DNA of 64,000 bases from Xiphydria camelus (Eukaryota > Arthropoda > Insecta > Hymenoptera > Xiphydriidae): assembly GCA_963678675.1 (NCBI GenBank), contig OY783194.1, positions 10,384,607 through 10,448,606 on the forward strand. Reading direction: 5' to 3'. Of the stretch, positions 55,612 to 64,000 are shown piece by piece. Below the pieces are notes generated by a model that saw only the letters and a list, made by a program, of their open reading frames with translations, searched no databases and had not been told where the DNA came from. Positions within the stretch are counted from its first letter, which is position 1. The number at the start of each line of letters is the position of its first letter. A program made the translations under genes and the position numbers.

Positions 55612-56860
55612 AACATGACATATATTGAGAAAAAAAATGTATTCCATTTTTACAAACACATACGTATAGAAGATTCTTAATCTCAGTTTAAAATCTACAA
55701 GAAAATTTCACAACTTTTTTAACTTATATTATTTATAAATATATAGTAGAACCAGCATAAAATCACAATAGATAAGGAACTAGAAGAGTTTTAAGATAAC
55801 AAGTAGAATGACCCGTTCTAGTGGCAAACGTTAAAACCCCTTCCTGTATCTTGTACCATACAGGGTGGACCATTTAAGTTGATAAATGTGAATATCTTGA
55901 AAATTAAGCATTTGAGAGAAAAATGTTTCAGGTAAAAGTATCATCGTTTCACAATCGCGATTTAATGATTATATATTTGGTTCATTTGGTTTAGAATTTC
56001 AAGGTTATTTGAAGGTCAACTTTGATTTTTTAAATAGGAACACCTATTTTTTAATGATTCGTATTCTTTGTATAAAACTTAACAACTTTTGTTCTATAAC
56101 CTTTCGTGTTTACTTTCAGCGTTTATGAGTAATTACGCATTGAACGTAGCAGTAGCAATAGAACGTAGAAGTAGCAGTTACCCCTGTAATGAACACTACC
56201 TGGCTAAACCAAACGAACCAAACGAATAACCATTAAATCTCGCTTGTAAATGATGATACTTTTGCCTGAGACATTTTTCTCTCAAATGCTTAATTTCTGT
56301 TATAAATCATTGTAAATCTTCTCGACTGCAATATATATAAAAAAGTTATGTATTAGTAGTCAATTGTACGTACGCTAATGTTCCTGTGTATGGAGTACCA
56401 TATATGGCATAAATAATTTTTTTTAAATAAATGTTTATTTTTTCGTAAATATTTTTTTAGTTATTTTTTAATGATTAATAGGGGCAAAGCTGTTATATAC
56501 CTATATATTTTTCATGGAATTTAAAAAAATCATGCAGGAAGGGGTTAACACAAACAGTAAACGTAAGGGGTCCTGTCTAAGATCTGTTTTGACTGTACTT
56601 ATGGAAAATATCTCAAACGCTGAGCTGTGCTGTCAATTTTTTGAAAGGGGGTGATTTCGTAAGGGTAATATTTCCTACGAGATCAAAATTTGTAGTCTTT
56701 CGCAGCCATAGTCAGTATAGTTGTGAATATTATTATTGTTCTTGGTTTCCGGGTGGTAATTCCGTGTCCAATTTTATACATAATACATCCGCCAACGTTT
56801 TACAAATATGGCAGTTCGCTTTATCAGAGCGGATAACTTTCTGATATTTTGACGTCTTAT
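55612..56860. other. Foldback fragment and DNA with no recognised gene
   Basis: At 55858-56306 ACAGGGTGGACCATTTAAGT opens a foldback whose arms (GCATTTGAGAGAAAAATGTT near 55909; ACATTTTTCTCTCAAATGC near 56271) match for about 70 bp. The outer right terminus is missing. The rest, 55612-55857 and 56307-56860, has no structure I recognise. Confidence 0.6.
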
Positions 56861-56861
56861 A

Positions 56862-57222
56862 CAGGGTGAGTCGCTTTGGGAGCCGATTTCGGGCATGGTC
56901 TAACCATTAGTACAGTCAAATGGTAGAAAATAGGAGAAAGTTTTGGTGTAGTTTTGCAATTTCGTTTGTATATGTTTTTTGTATTGCTTAACAGGAATAT
57001 GAAACTTGCCAACACGAATTTTGACCGGAAAAGCGTTTTTTTTAAGGAAACCCCCTCAAAAAAAGGTTTTCTTTTAGTTTTTATAAAATAACTGGAAAAC
57101 TATACATTTTTGGTAAATATTAGTTCTATATGAAATTAAAGAGCATAACATTTCCTATATTTTATCTATTTAAGTTTTCTTTCTAGGATTAACGGTTTAG
57201 CCGCGAGAGAGCCCCAAAATTA
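56862..57222 (+). repeat. Repeat Q, copy 1 (empty at the TA hot site)
   Basis: Opens ACAGGGTGAGTCGCTTTGGG and contains CAAATGGTAGAAAATAGGAG, TTTTGCAATTTCGTTTGTAT, GCCAACACGAATTTTGACCG and AACGGTTTAGCCGCGAGAGA. The same sequence occurs at 57225-58100 (plus, interrupted) and at 61437-62694 (minus, interrupted). In this copy CGTTTGTATATGTTTTTT near 56965 is uninterrupted and serves as the empty site for two insertions described elsewhere. Confidence 0.85.
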
Positions 57223-57277
57223 ATAGTCTAGTCAAATGGTGCTCGAAAAGGGCAAATAGGGGAAAGTTTCGTTTATA

Positions 57278-57975
57278 CAGGGTGTTACTTAATGATAGGC
57301 CGTAATTGCAAGGGCACATTACTGAATCAATTTCCAGTAGAAAAGTTCATATTAACATGTGTCCTAAAATGTCTGGTTTTCAAGATACAGGACGTCAGTT
57401 TAAAAAAATCGGTTTTTTAATAATATCTCAAAGATCCTTGTGCCGATTTTGTTGACATTTGGCACTGTTGTTTATTGCAATAAGACGCTAAGTTAGCACT
57501 AACTAGAAGATAATTATGAGATCCAGTGGCGTCCCGGGGGACAGTCTCACGAATAATATTGACAAAAAAAGTGTACGCCACTGACTTTTTTAAAAATTTT
57601 ATACTTTTTTCAGATTAAGCAGCTAAAAATACAACTTTTTGTCTCTTGACATTACTTCATACCTCACTTCGTTTATGAGGAAAAAACATATTATTCGTGA
57701 GACTGTCCCCCGGGACGCCACTGGAACTCATAATTATCTTCTAGTTAGTGCTAACTTAGCGTCTTATTACAATAAACAACAGTGTCAAATGTCAATAAGA
57801 TCGGCACAAGGATCTTTGAGATATTATTAAAAAACCGATTTTTTTTGAAAAACTTTGACATCCTGTATCTTGAAAACCAGACATTTTAGGACACATGTTA
57901 ATATGAACTTTTCTACTGGAAATTGATTCAGTAATGTGCCCTTGCAATTACGGCCTATCATTAAGTAACACCCTG
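57278..57975. mobile_element. TA-flanked foldback, 698 bp, arms about 270 bp
   Basis: CAGGGTGTTACTTAATGATA at 57278 is mirrored at 57975, with TATA outside each end. The arms match through GGCACATTACTGAATCAATT, GGTTTTCAAGATACAGG and CTAGAAGATAATTATGAG with few differences. Each arm carries an embedded CAGTGGCGTCCCGG hAT-like end near the centre. It interrupts repeat Q copy 2 at the TA of CGTTTATATATG. Confidence 0.85.
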
Positions 57976-58104
57976 TATATGTTTTTTAGGTCACTGTACA
58001 TAAATTTTAGGTTTGCCAACACGAATTTTGACCGGAAATTCCTTTTTTAAGCCAAAAAATTAAACAAAAAAGATTTTTAATTTCCTAAAATAACCCTGTC
58101 CAAT

Positions 58105-58387
58105 TGACTGCCGGTCGTCCCGCGCGGTAAGAAATGTCACTCTATTGGCTATTTAAGAGCCCCTTCTTTTCTAAGAAGCCTGTTAATTGAATTTCGGACG
58201 TCTGCGTCTATCTGTTAGTACTTATTGTTAGTACGTTACCTACCGAAGTGCCCGTTTTTTGTTCGTGTGCGCGAAGTTTAGTGAAAGCCGTTCCGTCGCA
58301 CCAAAGACAGAATTTGATCGACGGACTTAGACACTTCCGTTCATATCGTCTAACAGTATCGATCGTAAATACTTTACGAACTCACAG
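58105..58387. other. No feature recognised
   Basis: About 280 bp, including TATTGGCTATTTAAGAGCCC, which resembles a core promoter, near 58143. If the surrounding element is a transposon this could be its promoter, but nothing else supports it. Confidence 0.3.
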
Positions 58388-59316
58388 TTAAGGCCAAAGC
58401 ACATATAGGCGAAGCGAAGCGACGCGAAGCGAAGCGACGCGCCGCGAAGCGAAGCTACCTTTTATATTTCCATTGATTCTTATGAGGTAACGCACACTTG
58501 AGCGAAGCGAAGCGCCGCGACCTAGGATAAGCACACTTGTGCGACTGGAAGCGCAGCGAAGCGACGCGCTGCGAAGCGAAGCTACATTTTATATTTCCAT
58601 TGATTCTTACGAGGTAACGCACACTTGAGCGAAGCGGAGCGCGGCGAAGCGAAGCGCGGCGAAGCGAAGCGCGGCGAACCGAAGCGCCGCGAAGCGAAGC
58701 GCCGCGATAAATGTTTATCGTGGACGGAATGTAATTCGTTAACGGATGTAAAGTTTCGTCGATCACTTCCGTTAACGATTCGAAAATCCTTTCCAAGATA
58801 GATCTCGTCAACGAAATGAATTTTCTCACACGAAATAGTATCTTATATCATAAGGCGGAAATTCGAGATTTTTTCAGACTGTGTTTAATTAGATAGTAAC
58901 ACGAGGTATGGTTTGGGGAGGAGGCTACGATCTATATAAACACAGTCTTAAAAATCCGAGGATTTCCGCCGAATGATATATACTATTCTTCCTCGCGAAT
59001 GCCCATTTCTCAAAACAAAACATGTACACGGCTCATTTCACGTTGCGTTCATCAGTTTGAAAAAGGCGAAAATGACTGACATTTCACGGCGCTTCCCTTC
59101 TCTCCCTTCTCTACCCGGGTATCCATATATGGATATTTTCAGGTATAGCTGTTTATACCTGGTAGAGAAGGGGATAGAATTCGCCGCGCTTCTCTTCGCC
59201 GCGCTTCGCTTCGCCGCGCTTCGCTTCGCCCAAGTGTGCGTTGCACAGCCGCGCTTCGCGGCGCGTCGCTTCGCTTCGCGTCGCTTCGTTTCGCCTAGAT
59301 GTACTTTGACCTTTAA
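58388..59316. mobile_element. TTAA-flanked foldback with GAAGCG-iterated ends, 0.93 kb
   Basis: TTAA then GGCCAAAGCACATATAGG at 58388 faces CCTAGATGTACTTTGACC then TTTAA near 59316. Next to each end are long strings of GAAGCGAAGCGACGCG-type words (58410-58710; complement at 59185-59295). A 120-bp unit containing TTTATATTTCCATTGATTCT and GAGGTAACGCACACTTGAGC occurs twice (58456 and 58585). A smaller palindrome (58838-58984) is nested in the middle. Arg-Ala-Ser repeat frames here are artefacts. Family not identified. Confidence 0.7.
58838..58984. repeat. Palindromic MITE, 147 bp
   Basis: TATCTTATATCATAAGGCGG at 58838 with AGACTGTGTTTA following faces TAAACACAGTCTTAAAAATC and CCGCCGAATGATATATACTA ending near 58984. 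Arms of about 50-55 bp with several mismatches. It sits inside the GAAGCG foldback. Confidence 0.7.
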
Positions 59317-59373
59317 TCTCGCCGTCAACTAAGCGGCATATTTCGGCGAACGTAGGCCGCTAATGCCACGGTC

Positions 59374-60834
59374 AGATCTTTATCGGAAGGCAATTACCGT
59401 GCAGAAATTACTTGTAAGCAGGCGAAAGAAGATGCTGACACCCTAATAGTGAGCACAGCTTTGGAATTGGCTCCAACCAATGAAACTGTGATTATAGTTG
59501 GTGAGGATATAGACCTCTTAGTAATTTTGATAGGTCTATGCAAACACGCAAATGTTTTCTTCTCGAAACCTGGGAAGTACAAAGTCTCTGTAGTTACATT
59601 TTCTCCTACTGATGCTGTAAGTGAAACAATAATCGCTGATAATATTCTATTCTTGCACGCAATGAGTGGTTGTGATACCACATCGGCATTGTACAATCAA
59701 GGGAAACTTAAGTTCCTTCATACCCTGAGAAAAAACCCTAATCTTGCTGCCACAATCAAAGTATTCAAAGACTTCAATGCTACTCAGGATATGGTTGCTG
59801 ATGCTGGTGAACGTTTCTTGGTTTCACTATACGGGTATACTGGTAAAACTGTGCCTTCACTCAATATCACTTGAGATATATCTCCTACATTAAATCTGCT
59901 TTCAAGCACAAGGCAAACATTGCATCACTACCACCATCTGCAGCTGCAGCACGACAACACTCACTAAGAGTCTACCATCAGGTCCAGCAATGGTTACGTG
60001 TTGAAAAAAATCCAGACGAATGGGGATGGAAAAAATTACAAACTGGTCTCGCACCTGTGACAAACTTGTTAGCACCTGCTCCCCAAGTTTTGTTGAAGCT
60101 TGTCTCGTGCAAATGCACTACAAATTGCAAAAAAAAGATGTGGCTGTAAAAAAGCAGGGCTTAACTGCTCTAATTTGTACTTGAACTGCGAAAACAGTTG
60201 CGGTAATACGGCAGTCATTCTTGAAGACCCAGAAGATCAAGTGGAAATGACGAGCGAGCTGGAGTTGGATTTCTTAATCACTAAACCTGCCAACCCAATG
60301 AAAGAAGACGAGGAAATTATACAAGGTATCAATTAAAAATAATCAGTAACAAACAACGAAATTCTAATTCCTTTTTTTTTCTTTTTATATTATAGATGAC
60401 GAAAAAAGCCGGGGCCCTCAATGAGGAATGAACTGGAGTTGGATTTCTCAGTTACTGAACCTACCAAGCAAACTAGAGAAGACGAGGAAATTCTACAAGG
60501 TATTAGGTTGTAACATAAATTTGGAATAATTCTTGTTTTTTCAGGTGTGTAAAGCAAATTCAGTGACGTGTTGTACCTCATTTGAAAGCTCGGTTTCTTG
60601 CGGTTATTTTAAGGTATAAACTATTTTGCTGTGGTTCGTGGTTAAAAAGTTACGCCGTTTAGAACAATGTCGACTCTACGTCAAAAACGTTATTCCAAAT
60701 TTATGTTACAACCTAATATAAAGTTAAACTAATCATAACCAGACAACAAACTTCTAATTCCATTTGTCTCTTTTTATATTGTAGATTCCGATGAAAAGCC
60801 GGGGCCTTCGAGGAAAAGGATACGTCGGTGAAGA
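59374..60834 (+). pseudogene. FEN/XPG-like transposon gene, decayed relative of the 34-41 kb gene
   Basis: Plus-strand frames, joined across two or more frameshifts (near 59870 and 60130), read AEITCKQAKEDADTLIVST, VGEDIDLLVILIGLC, FLHAMSGCDTTSALYNQGK, SLPPSAAAARQHSLRVYHQV, NPDEWGWKK, SCKCTTNCKK and CGCKKAGLNCSN. The D-A-D, D-x-D and GCD motifs are spaced 23 and 54 residues apart, as in FEN1-type nucleases and as in the intact gene. A Cys-rich cluster follows. The 3' part shows exon-like units ending EDEEIIQ|GTATC and EDEEILQ|GTATT and a last piece DSDEKPGPSRKRIRR before a stop, with intron borders TTATATTATAG and TTATATTGTAG. It has lost its N-terminal two-thirds and is not functional. Confidence 0.75.
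60506..60713. mobile_element. TA-flanked MITE, 208 bp
   Basis: GGTTGTAACATAAATTTGGA at 60506 faces TCCAAATTTATGTTACAACC ending at 60713, a perfect terminal match of 24 bp, with TA at 60504-60505 and 60714-60715. It lies in an intron of the FEN-like pseudogene. The perfect ends make it one of the youngest pieces here. Confidence 0.92.
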
Positions 60835-60839
60835 TGCAT

Positions 60840-61438
60840 TTAACCCTTAGTTACATGCGCTGGTGTATTTTGTACACCACTGCTCTATTTGCATATGTTA
60901 CTTAAACTTCAAGGACGAATTGAGCCCACTCCTTCCACCTAACCTACAAACGATGTATCTATTGTACTACGCATTCTGATTTAGTCGTCTCGTCATTCGT
61001 AATTGCATGTTGTGCGTTTTTTTCTGTACGGTGCCTTAAATACCCCTCGCGAGTAGTCATCATGTAAGTATTTCTTCTTTTTTATTTCAAATTTTATTCC
61101 GTAATATACGAGTACAGGTGTATTATTTATTTATTGATTCAATAATTTTTTATAGGTTCCAAAAAGTTGTACATAATTAAGAGCGTTTAACGGAGGAAGA
61201 ATTGAGAGAATGTTTGGAGGGAGTAACTTCGGAAGAAGAAATGGGAGGTTCAGAAATAGGCGAAGAGGAGCAAAACATAACACAAAGCGATCATGATGGT
61301 TTATCTGAAGTGGAAGACTATAAAACTGAAGAAGAATCAGATGTTAACGGAATGGGTGACCATGTATTTTATTGGTGTATAAAATACACCGCGGGAGTAG
61401 TTAATAGAAATTAAGCCGCGCGAGCAACTAAGAGTTAA
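60840..61438 (+). mobile_element. Internally deleted piggyBac element, 599 bp
   Basis: TTAA at 60840-60843 followed by CCCTTAGTTAC, and GCAACTAAGAG followed by TTAA at 61435-61438. Just inside, GGTGTATTTTGTACACC and its counterpart GGTGTATAAAATACACC form subterminal palindromes. The interior keeps the acidic N-terminus of the transposase (61202-61414) but not the catalytic domain. TTAA duplication and CCCTT start fit piggyBac. Confidence 0.8.
61202..61414 (+). pseudogene. piggyBac transposase, acidic N-terminal remnant
   Basis: The frame reads EELRECLEGVTSEEEMGGSE (start slightly upstream of the first ATG), EEQNITQSDHDGLSEVED and YKTEEESDVNG, then runs into the terminal repeat. An acidic, Glu/Asp/Ser-rich N-terminus of this kind is characteristic of piggyBac transposases. 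The DDE/D core and Cys-rich C-terminus are absent because of internal deletion. Confidence 0.55.
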
Positions 61439-61687
61439 ATTTGCGGCCCTTTCGCGGCTGAACCATTAATCCTAGAAAGAAAACTTAAATAGATAAAATG
61501 TAGGAAATTTTATGCTCTTTAATTCCATATAGAACTAATATTTACCAAAAATATATAGTTTTCCAGTTATTTTATAAAAACTAAAAGAAAACCTTTTTTG
61601 GGGGGTTTTCCATAAAAAAACGCTTTTCCGGTCAAAATTCGTGTTGGCAAATTTGATTTTCCTGTTAAGCAATTCAAAAAACATATA

Positions 61688-62613
61688 CCGTAAAGTGGGG
61701 ATATGTTACTTTGTGACTGGGGGGGTAACTTTGTGACAGAGCATAAAATTACAAACTTTCAAATTTGGCGCCCAAATTTTTAACAATACTTCGCCGGTAC
61801 CTAATGGGTATGTAACTATACTTACTACTGTGCGCGACTGTCTTTTGTCGACGCCATTCACATCAGCATTCCAGTGCTACATGAGCTATCAAAGAGTGTT
61901 GACAAACGCACGTTGCGCCGTTTAGCGTAAACTTTGTGTTGGCAAGCGTGTTGTGCATTTTATATGTGAAATCAGGTAAGTGCATATTGAAATATGGTCT
62001 CTTGGGAAAGCATGGCCTGATTTTTACCTTCATTCCTTATGTTTGAAAAAAATTACGTCAAATTACATAAAGAATCAACAATATGAGGGGTTACTTTGTG
62101 ACAAGCTAAAACTATATAAACTACCAGTACGAATACAAAAGTACGAATTGCAGCACATAATTTTATTTTAGTATGCCGAATTTTTTAATGTTCGTTAAGA
62201 GCTAGTAATTTAGTAGAAAATATGTTTTTGTATTGATGAAATAAAGACTTTATTTTGCATTGTCGAAAAGTGCGTAATTTTATCCTCTGATGACTTTTTA
62301 CAACTTTAAAACTTTATATGTTGTTTCTAAACATCAGCCACAGATAATACTTTGTCATAACGCTACTTTAAACGCAACAGAATACATAATTTTACAATGT
62401 CACAAAGTAACCCCACTCCCGGGGTTAAATTGTGATGCATACTTTAATTGTTTTCTTTCAAAACTGACGATCTGACTTTAAACTTTTTAACGTTATATGA
62501 AAGAGGAAGGTTTGAACTCATGACTGGTAATTTTTGTTTTAAAATTTAAGCGATAATATTATTTCTAGGAACAAAAAACCCAAAAATTGTCACAAAGTAT
62601 CCCCACTTTACGG
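61688..62613. mobile_element. TA-flanked MITE, 926 bp, CCGTAAAGTGGGG ends
   Basis: CCGTAAAGTGGGGATATGTT at 61688 with ACTTTGTGAC faces GTCACAAAGTATCCCCACTT and TACGG ending at 62613. TA flanks both sides. The words TTACTTTGTGACA and TGTCACAAAGTAACCCCAC recur inside (near 61726, 62092 and 62400), so the end motif is iterated. It interrupts repeat Q copy 3 at the same TA used by the foldback at 57278 in copy 2. Non-coding. Confidence 0.9.
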
Positions 62614-62694
62614 TACAAACGAAATTGCAAAACTACACCAAAACTTTCCCCTATTTGCCCTTTTCGAGCACCATTTGACTAGACTACATAGCGT

Positions 62695-63149
62695 AACAGC
62701 GGGTCGCCCCCCTATTTCCTTCTGATTAGACTATGCCCACTATTCACGACGCGCAGTCAAGCATAACAACTCTCGGCTATACCCGCCTCGGCCGAGTATA
62801 GCCGAAGACGACCGAGAGATATCGAACTTATCGATATCTGGTCCGTTTGCTGTGGAGCTGTTAAATGTTCGGTCGGTCGGCGTGGCGTTCGGTAATCTGA
62901 AAGATATAGTTGACAGGTTTCCTAATATTAATCGTTTGCTGCATTAGCTTTAGAGATTAAAAATTTAGGTTGATTTTTAATTTATAGAGTTACATCAAAC
63001 TAAACAATTAATTTCACGTGCCCTCTCAATCAGATTTTCGTTAGGTTATATTAGCGAGTAAAGAAAAGCCACTCATTTCCGCGTTACCCAGAAGGTAGAG
63101 TGTTCTAACGCGTTTTTTTACCGGGGTATCCCCAATAGGCCTAGTCCCC
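62695..63149. other. No gene recognised; small hairpin
   Basis: A dyad of CTCGGCTATAC and GTATAGCCGA lies at 62773-62806. The rest shows no recognisable feature. Confidence 0.5.
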
Positions 63150-64000
63150 TCGTCTCATTGCCAAACAATGAGTATTGACACTCGACTCTCATCAAGTGCT
63201 CGAATGGTAAGCCACCTTCTCGAATGTATAGATCAAGCCGCTCTATGAAATTCTGCCTTACGTCGGAGAGAACCGGAGGAGTGATGGCACGGTAGGTTGC
63301 AGTGATTCACTGTTGCGGATCTTCCGTGTCCGCAGGTTGAGTGCGATAGACATCACCTTTGATATAGCTCGAAAGGTGAAGGTCTAACGGGGTTAAATCC
63401 GACAACCAAGGCGGCCAGGCCACATTGCTGCCCCGGCCGATCCATCTACCAGAGAAATTATCTGGCGTACGAAGAAAAGAGATAAAATAATAATTAGAAG
63501 GAGTCAATAGTAAGAGACAATCTAATGTACACTATTGTAAAATTGAAAGAGTATTTAAACGATGTAATCCATAAATATGTAAACATACCATTCAAATAAT
63601 TTCTGGCAGGTCTGGCGGTGTGCAGTGGAGCTTCATCTTGCTGGAATCACATGCTTCAGCGAATGGTAAGTAGCATGCCTTCTAACAGAATCGGTAGCTC
63701 TTCTCTCAAGAAACGGAGGTATCGTTCGCCATTCAGGTTTCCCTCGAAGAAGTGCGGTCCAGTGATGGTGTCCCCGACGATGCCACACCACACGTTTTCT
63801 CCCCTTTGGGGACTTGGAATGTAGCTTGTTTTATCTACCGGGGGTTTGTATGAGACCAGTAATGAAGATTATGTTTATTGACAACACCAGAGTTACTGAA
63901 TTTCGGCTCGTTAGAAAACATTACGACTTTATAAAGTGCTCGTCTCCGACCCTTGGTCTTTAAACCATTGGTTGAAATGGACTCGATGCACTGGCTCGAT
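63150..64000 (-). pseudogene. Tc1/mariner transposase (DD41D type) with an intron, cut by window end
   Basis: Read on the minus strand from 64000: fragments VMFSNEPKFS, CCQ-type broken frame, ENVWCGIVGDTITGPHFFEG, LNGERYLRFLREELPILLEG, SMWFQQDEAPLHTARPARNY (second catalytic D), then WIGRGSNVAWPP and SDLTPLDLHLS (third D), and TPPVLSDVRQNFIERLDLYI near the C-terminus. It is a close cousin of the transposase at 42-43.1 kb. Several stops (for example TGA or TAA near 63672 and 63312) inactivate it. A 127-bp segment with intron borders splits the catalytic domain. The N-terminus lies beyond the window. Confidence 0.8.
63462..63588 (-). other. Putative 127-bp spliceosomal intron in the transposase remnant
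   Basis: On the minus strand the exon ends AATG and GTATGT begins at 63588. The segment ends with a pyrimidine-rich TTTATCTCTTTTCTTCGTAC then GCCAG at 63462. Its removal joins ARNYLN to DNFSGRWIGRG with no gap relative to RNHLN-GAFPNCLIGRG of the 42-kb transposase, and yields exactly 41 residues between the second and third catalytic aspartates, as in that relative. Introns are rare in Tc1/mariner genes. Confidence 0.65.

Larger units (their letters stand above)
57225..62694. mobile_element. Putative 5.5-kb long-TIR element with decayed FEN-like gene
   Basis: TAGTCTAGTCAAATGGTGCT at 57225 faces AGCACCATTTGACTAGACTA ending at 62691. The arms are repeat Q copy 2 (57225 to about 58100 without its insertion) and copy 3 (61437-62694 without its insertion), each roughly 180-350 bp once insertions are removed. 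The FEN/XPG-like pseudogene (59374-60834) lies between them. The arrangement parallels the intact element at 34-41 kb. Several other elements are nested inside: 57278-57975, 58388-59316, 60506-60713, 60840-61438 and 61688-62613. That arms and pseudogene belong together is inference. Confidence 0.5.

Noticed and set aside
58455..59332. Frames with Arg-Arg-Ala-Ser-Leu or Ala-Lys-Arg-Ser repeats
   Set aside because: They are translations of GAAGCG-word arrays in a foldback.

Overview
This is AT-rich eukaryotic DNA, almost certainly from an insect and perhaps a hymenopteran. The guess rests on intron-split, metazoan-type V-ATPase exons and on the mix of mariner, piggyBac-like, Harbinger and hAT remnants. 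The species cannot be fixed from the sequence alone. Only one host gene is recognisable. Nearly everything else is transposable-element DNA, much of it inverted-repeat (foldback) or miniature elements nested in one another.

Host gene: five plus-strand exons (8019-8231, 8447-8660, 49436-49859, 50207-50331, 53974-54203) encode the middle of the V-type proton ATPase 116-kDa subunit a. Their phases match at every junction. The 5' exons lie before the window, and the C-terminal exons were not found before position 64000. The intron between the second and third exons is 40,775 bp and carries most of the repeats described here.

Layout. 1-8 kb: a mariner fragment, a TTAA-flanked 3.4-kb element with two elements nested in it, and another TTAA element. 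8.7-15.5 kb: a 2.1-kb foldback, then poorly interpretable DNA, then foldbacks, one carrying a SWIM zinc-finger remnant. 15.6-19 kb: a tRNA-like SINE-type repeat and a palindromic element split by a LINE-like insertion holding nine tandem or partial units of about 255 bp. 19-25 kb: foldbacks and a long-TIR element with the C-terminal piece of a transposase. 25-34 kb: a large inverted repeat holding Harbinger debris, SINE-like repeats, a mariner deletion derivative, and a CT microsatellite with a 200-N gap.

34.07-41.00 kb is the most interesting object. It is an apparently intact 6.9-kb DNA transposon with terminal inverted repeats of about 470 bp. Its five-exon minus-strand gene has consistent splice phases and predicts 1,601 aa: two Cys/His modules, a long uncharacterised centre, and a C-terminal set of acidic residues (E1326, D1328, D1350, D1352, D1410) spaced as in FEN1/XPG-type nucleases. 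A decayed relative with the same acidic motif pattern lies at 59.37-60.83 kb, inside what looks like a second long-TIR element (57.2-62.7 kb).

41.6-64 kb also holds four broken Tc1/mariner transposase loci or derivatives (one with a clean 127-bp GT-AG intron), a GC-rich 1.16-kb element, several TA- or TTAA-flanked MITEs, a hAT MITE with a perfect 8-bp target duplication, and three copies of a repeat in which two unrelated elements have entered the same TA while the third copy is empty.
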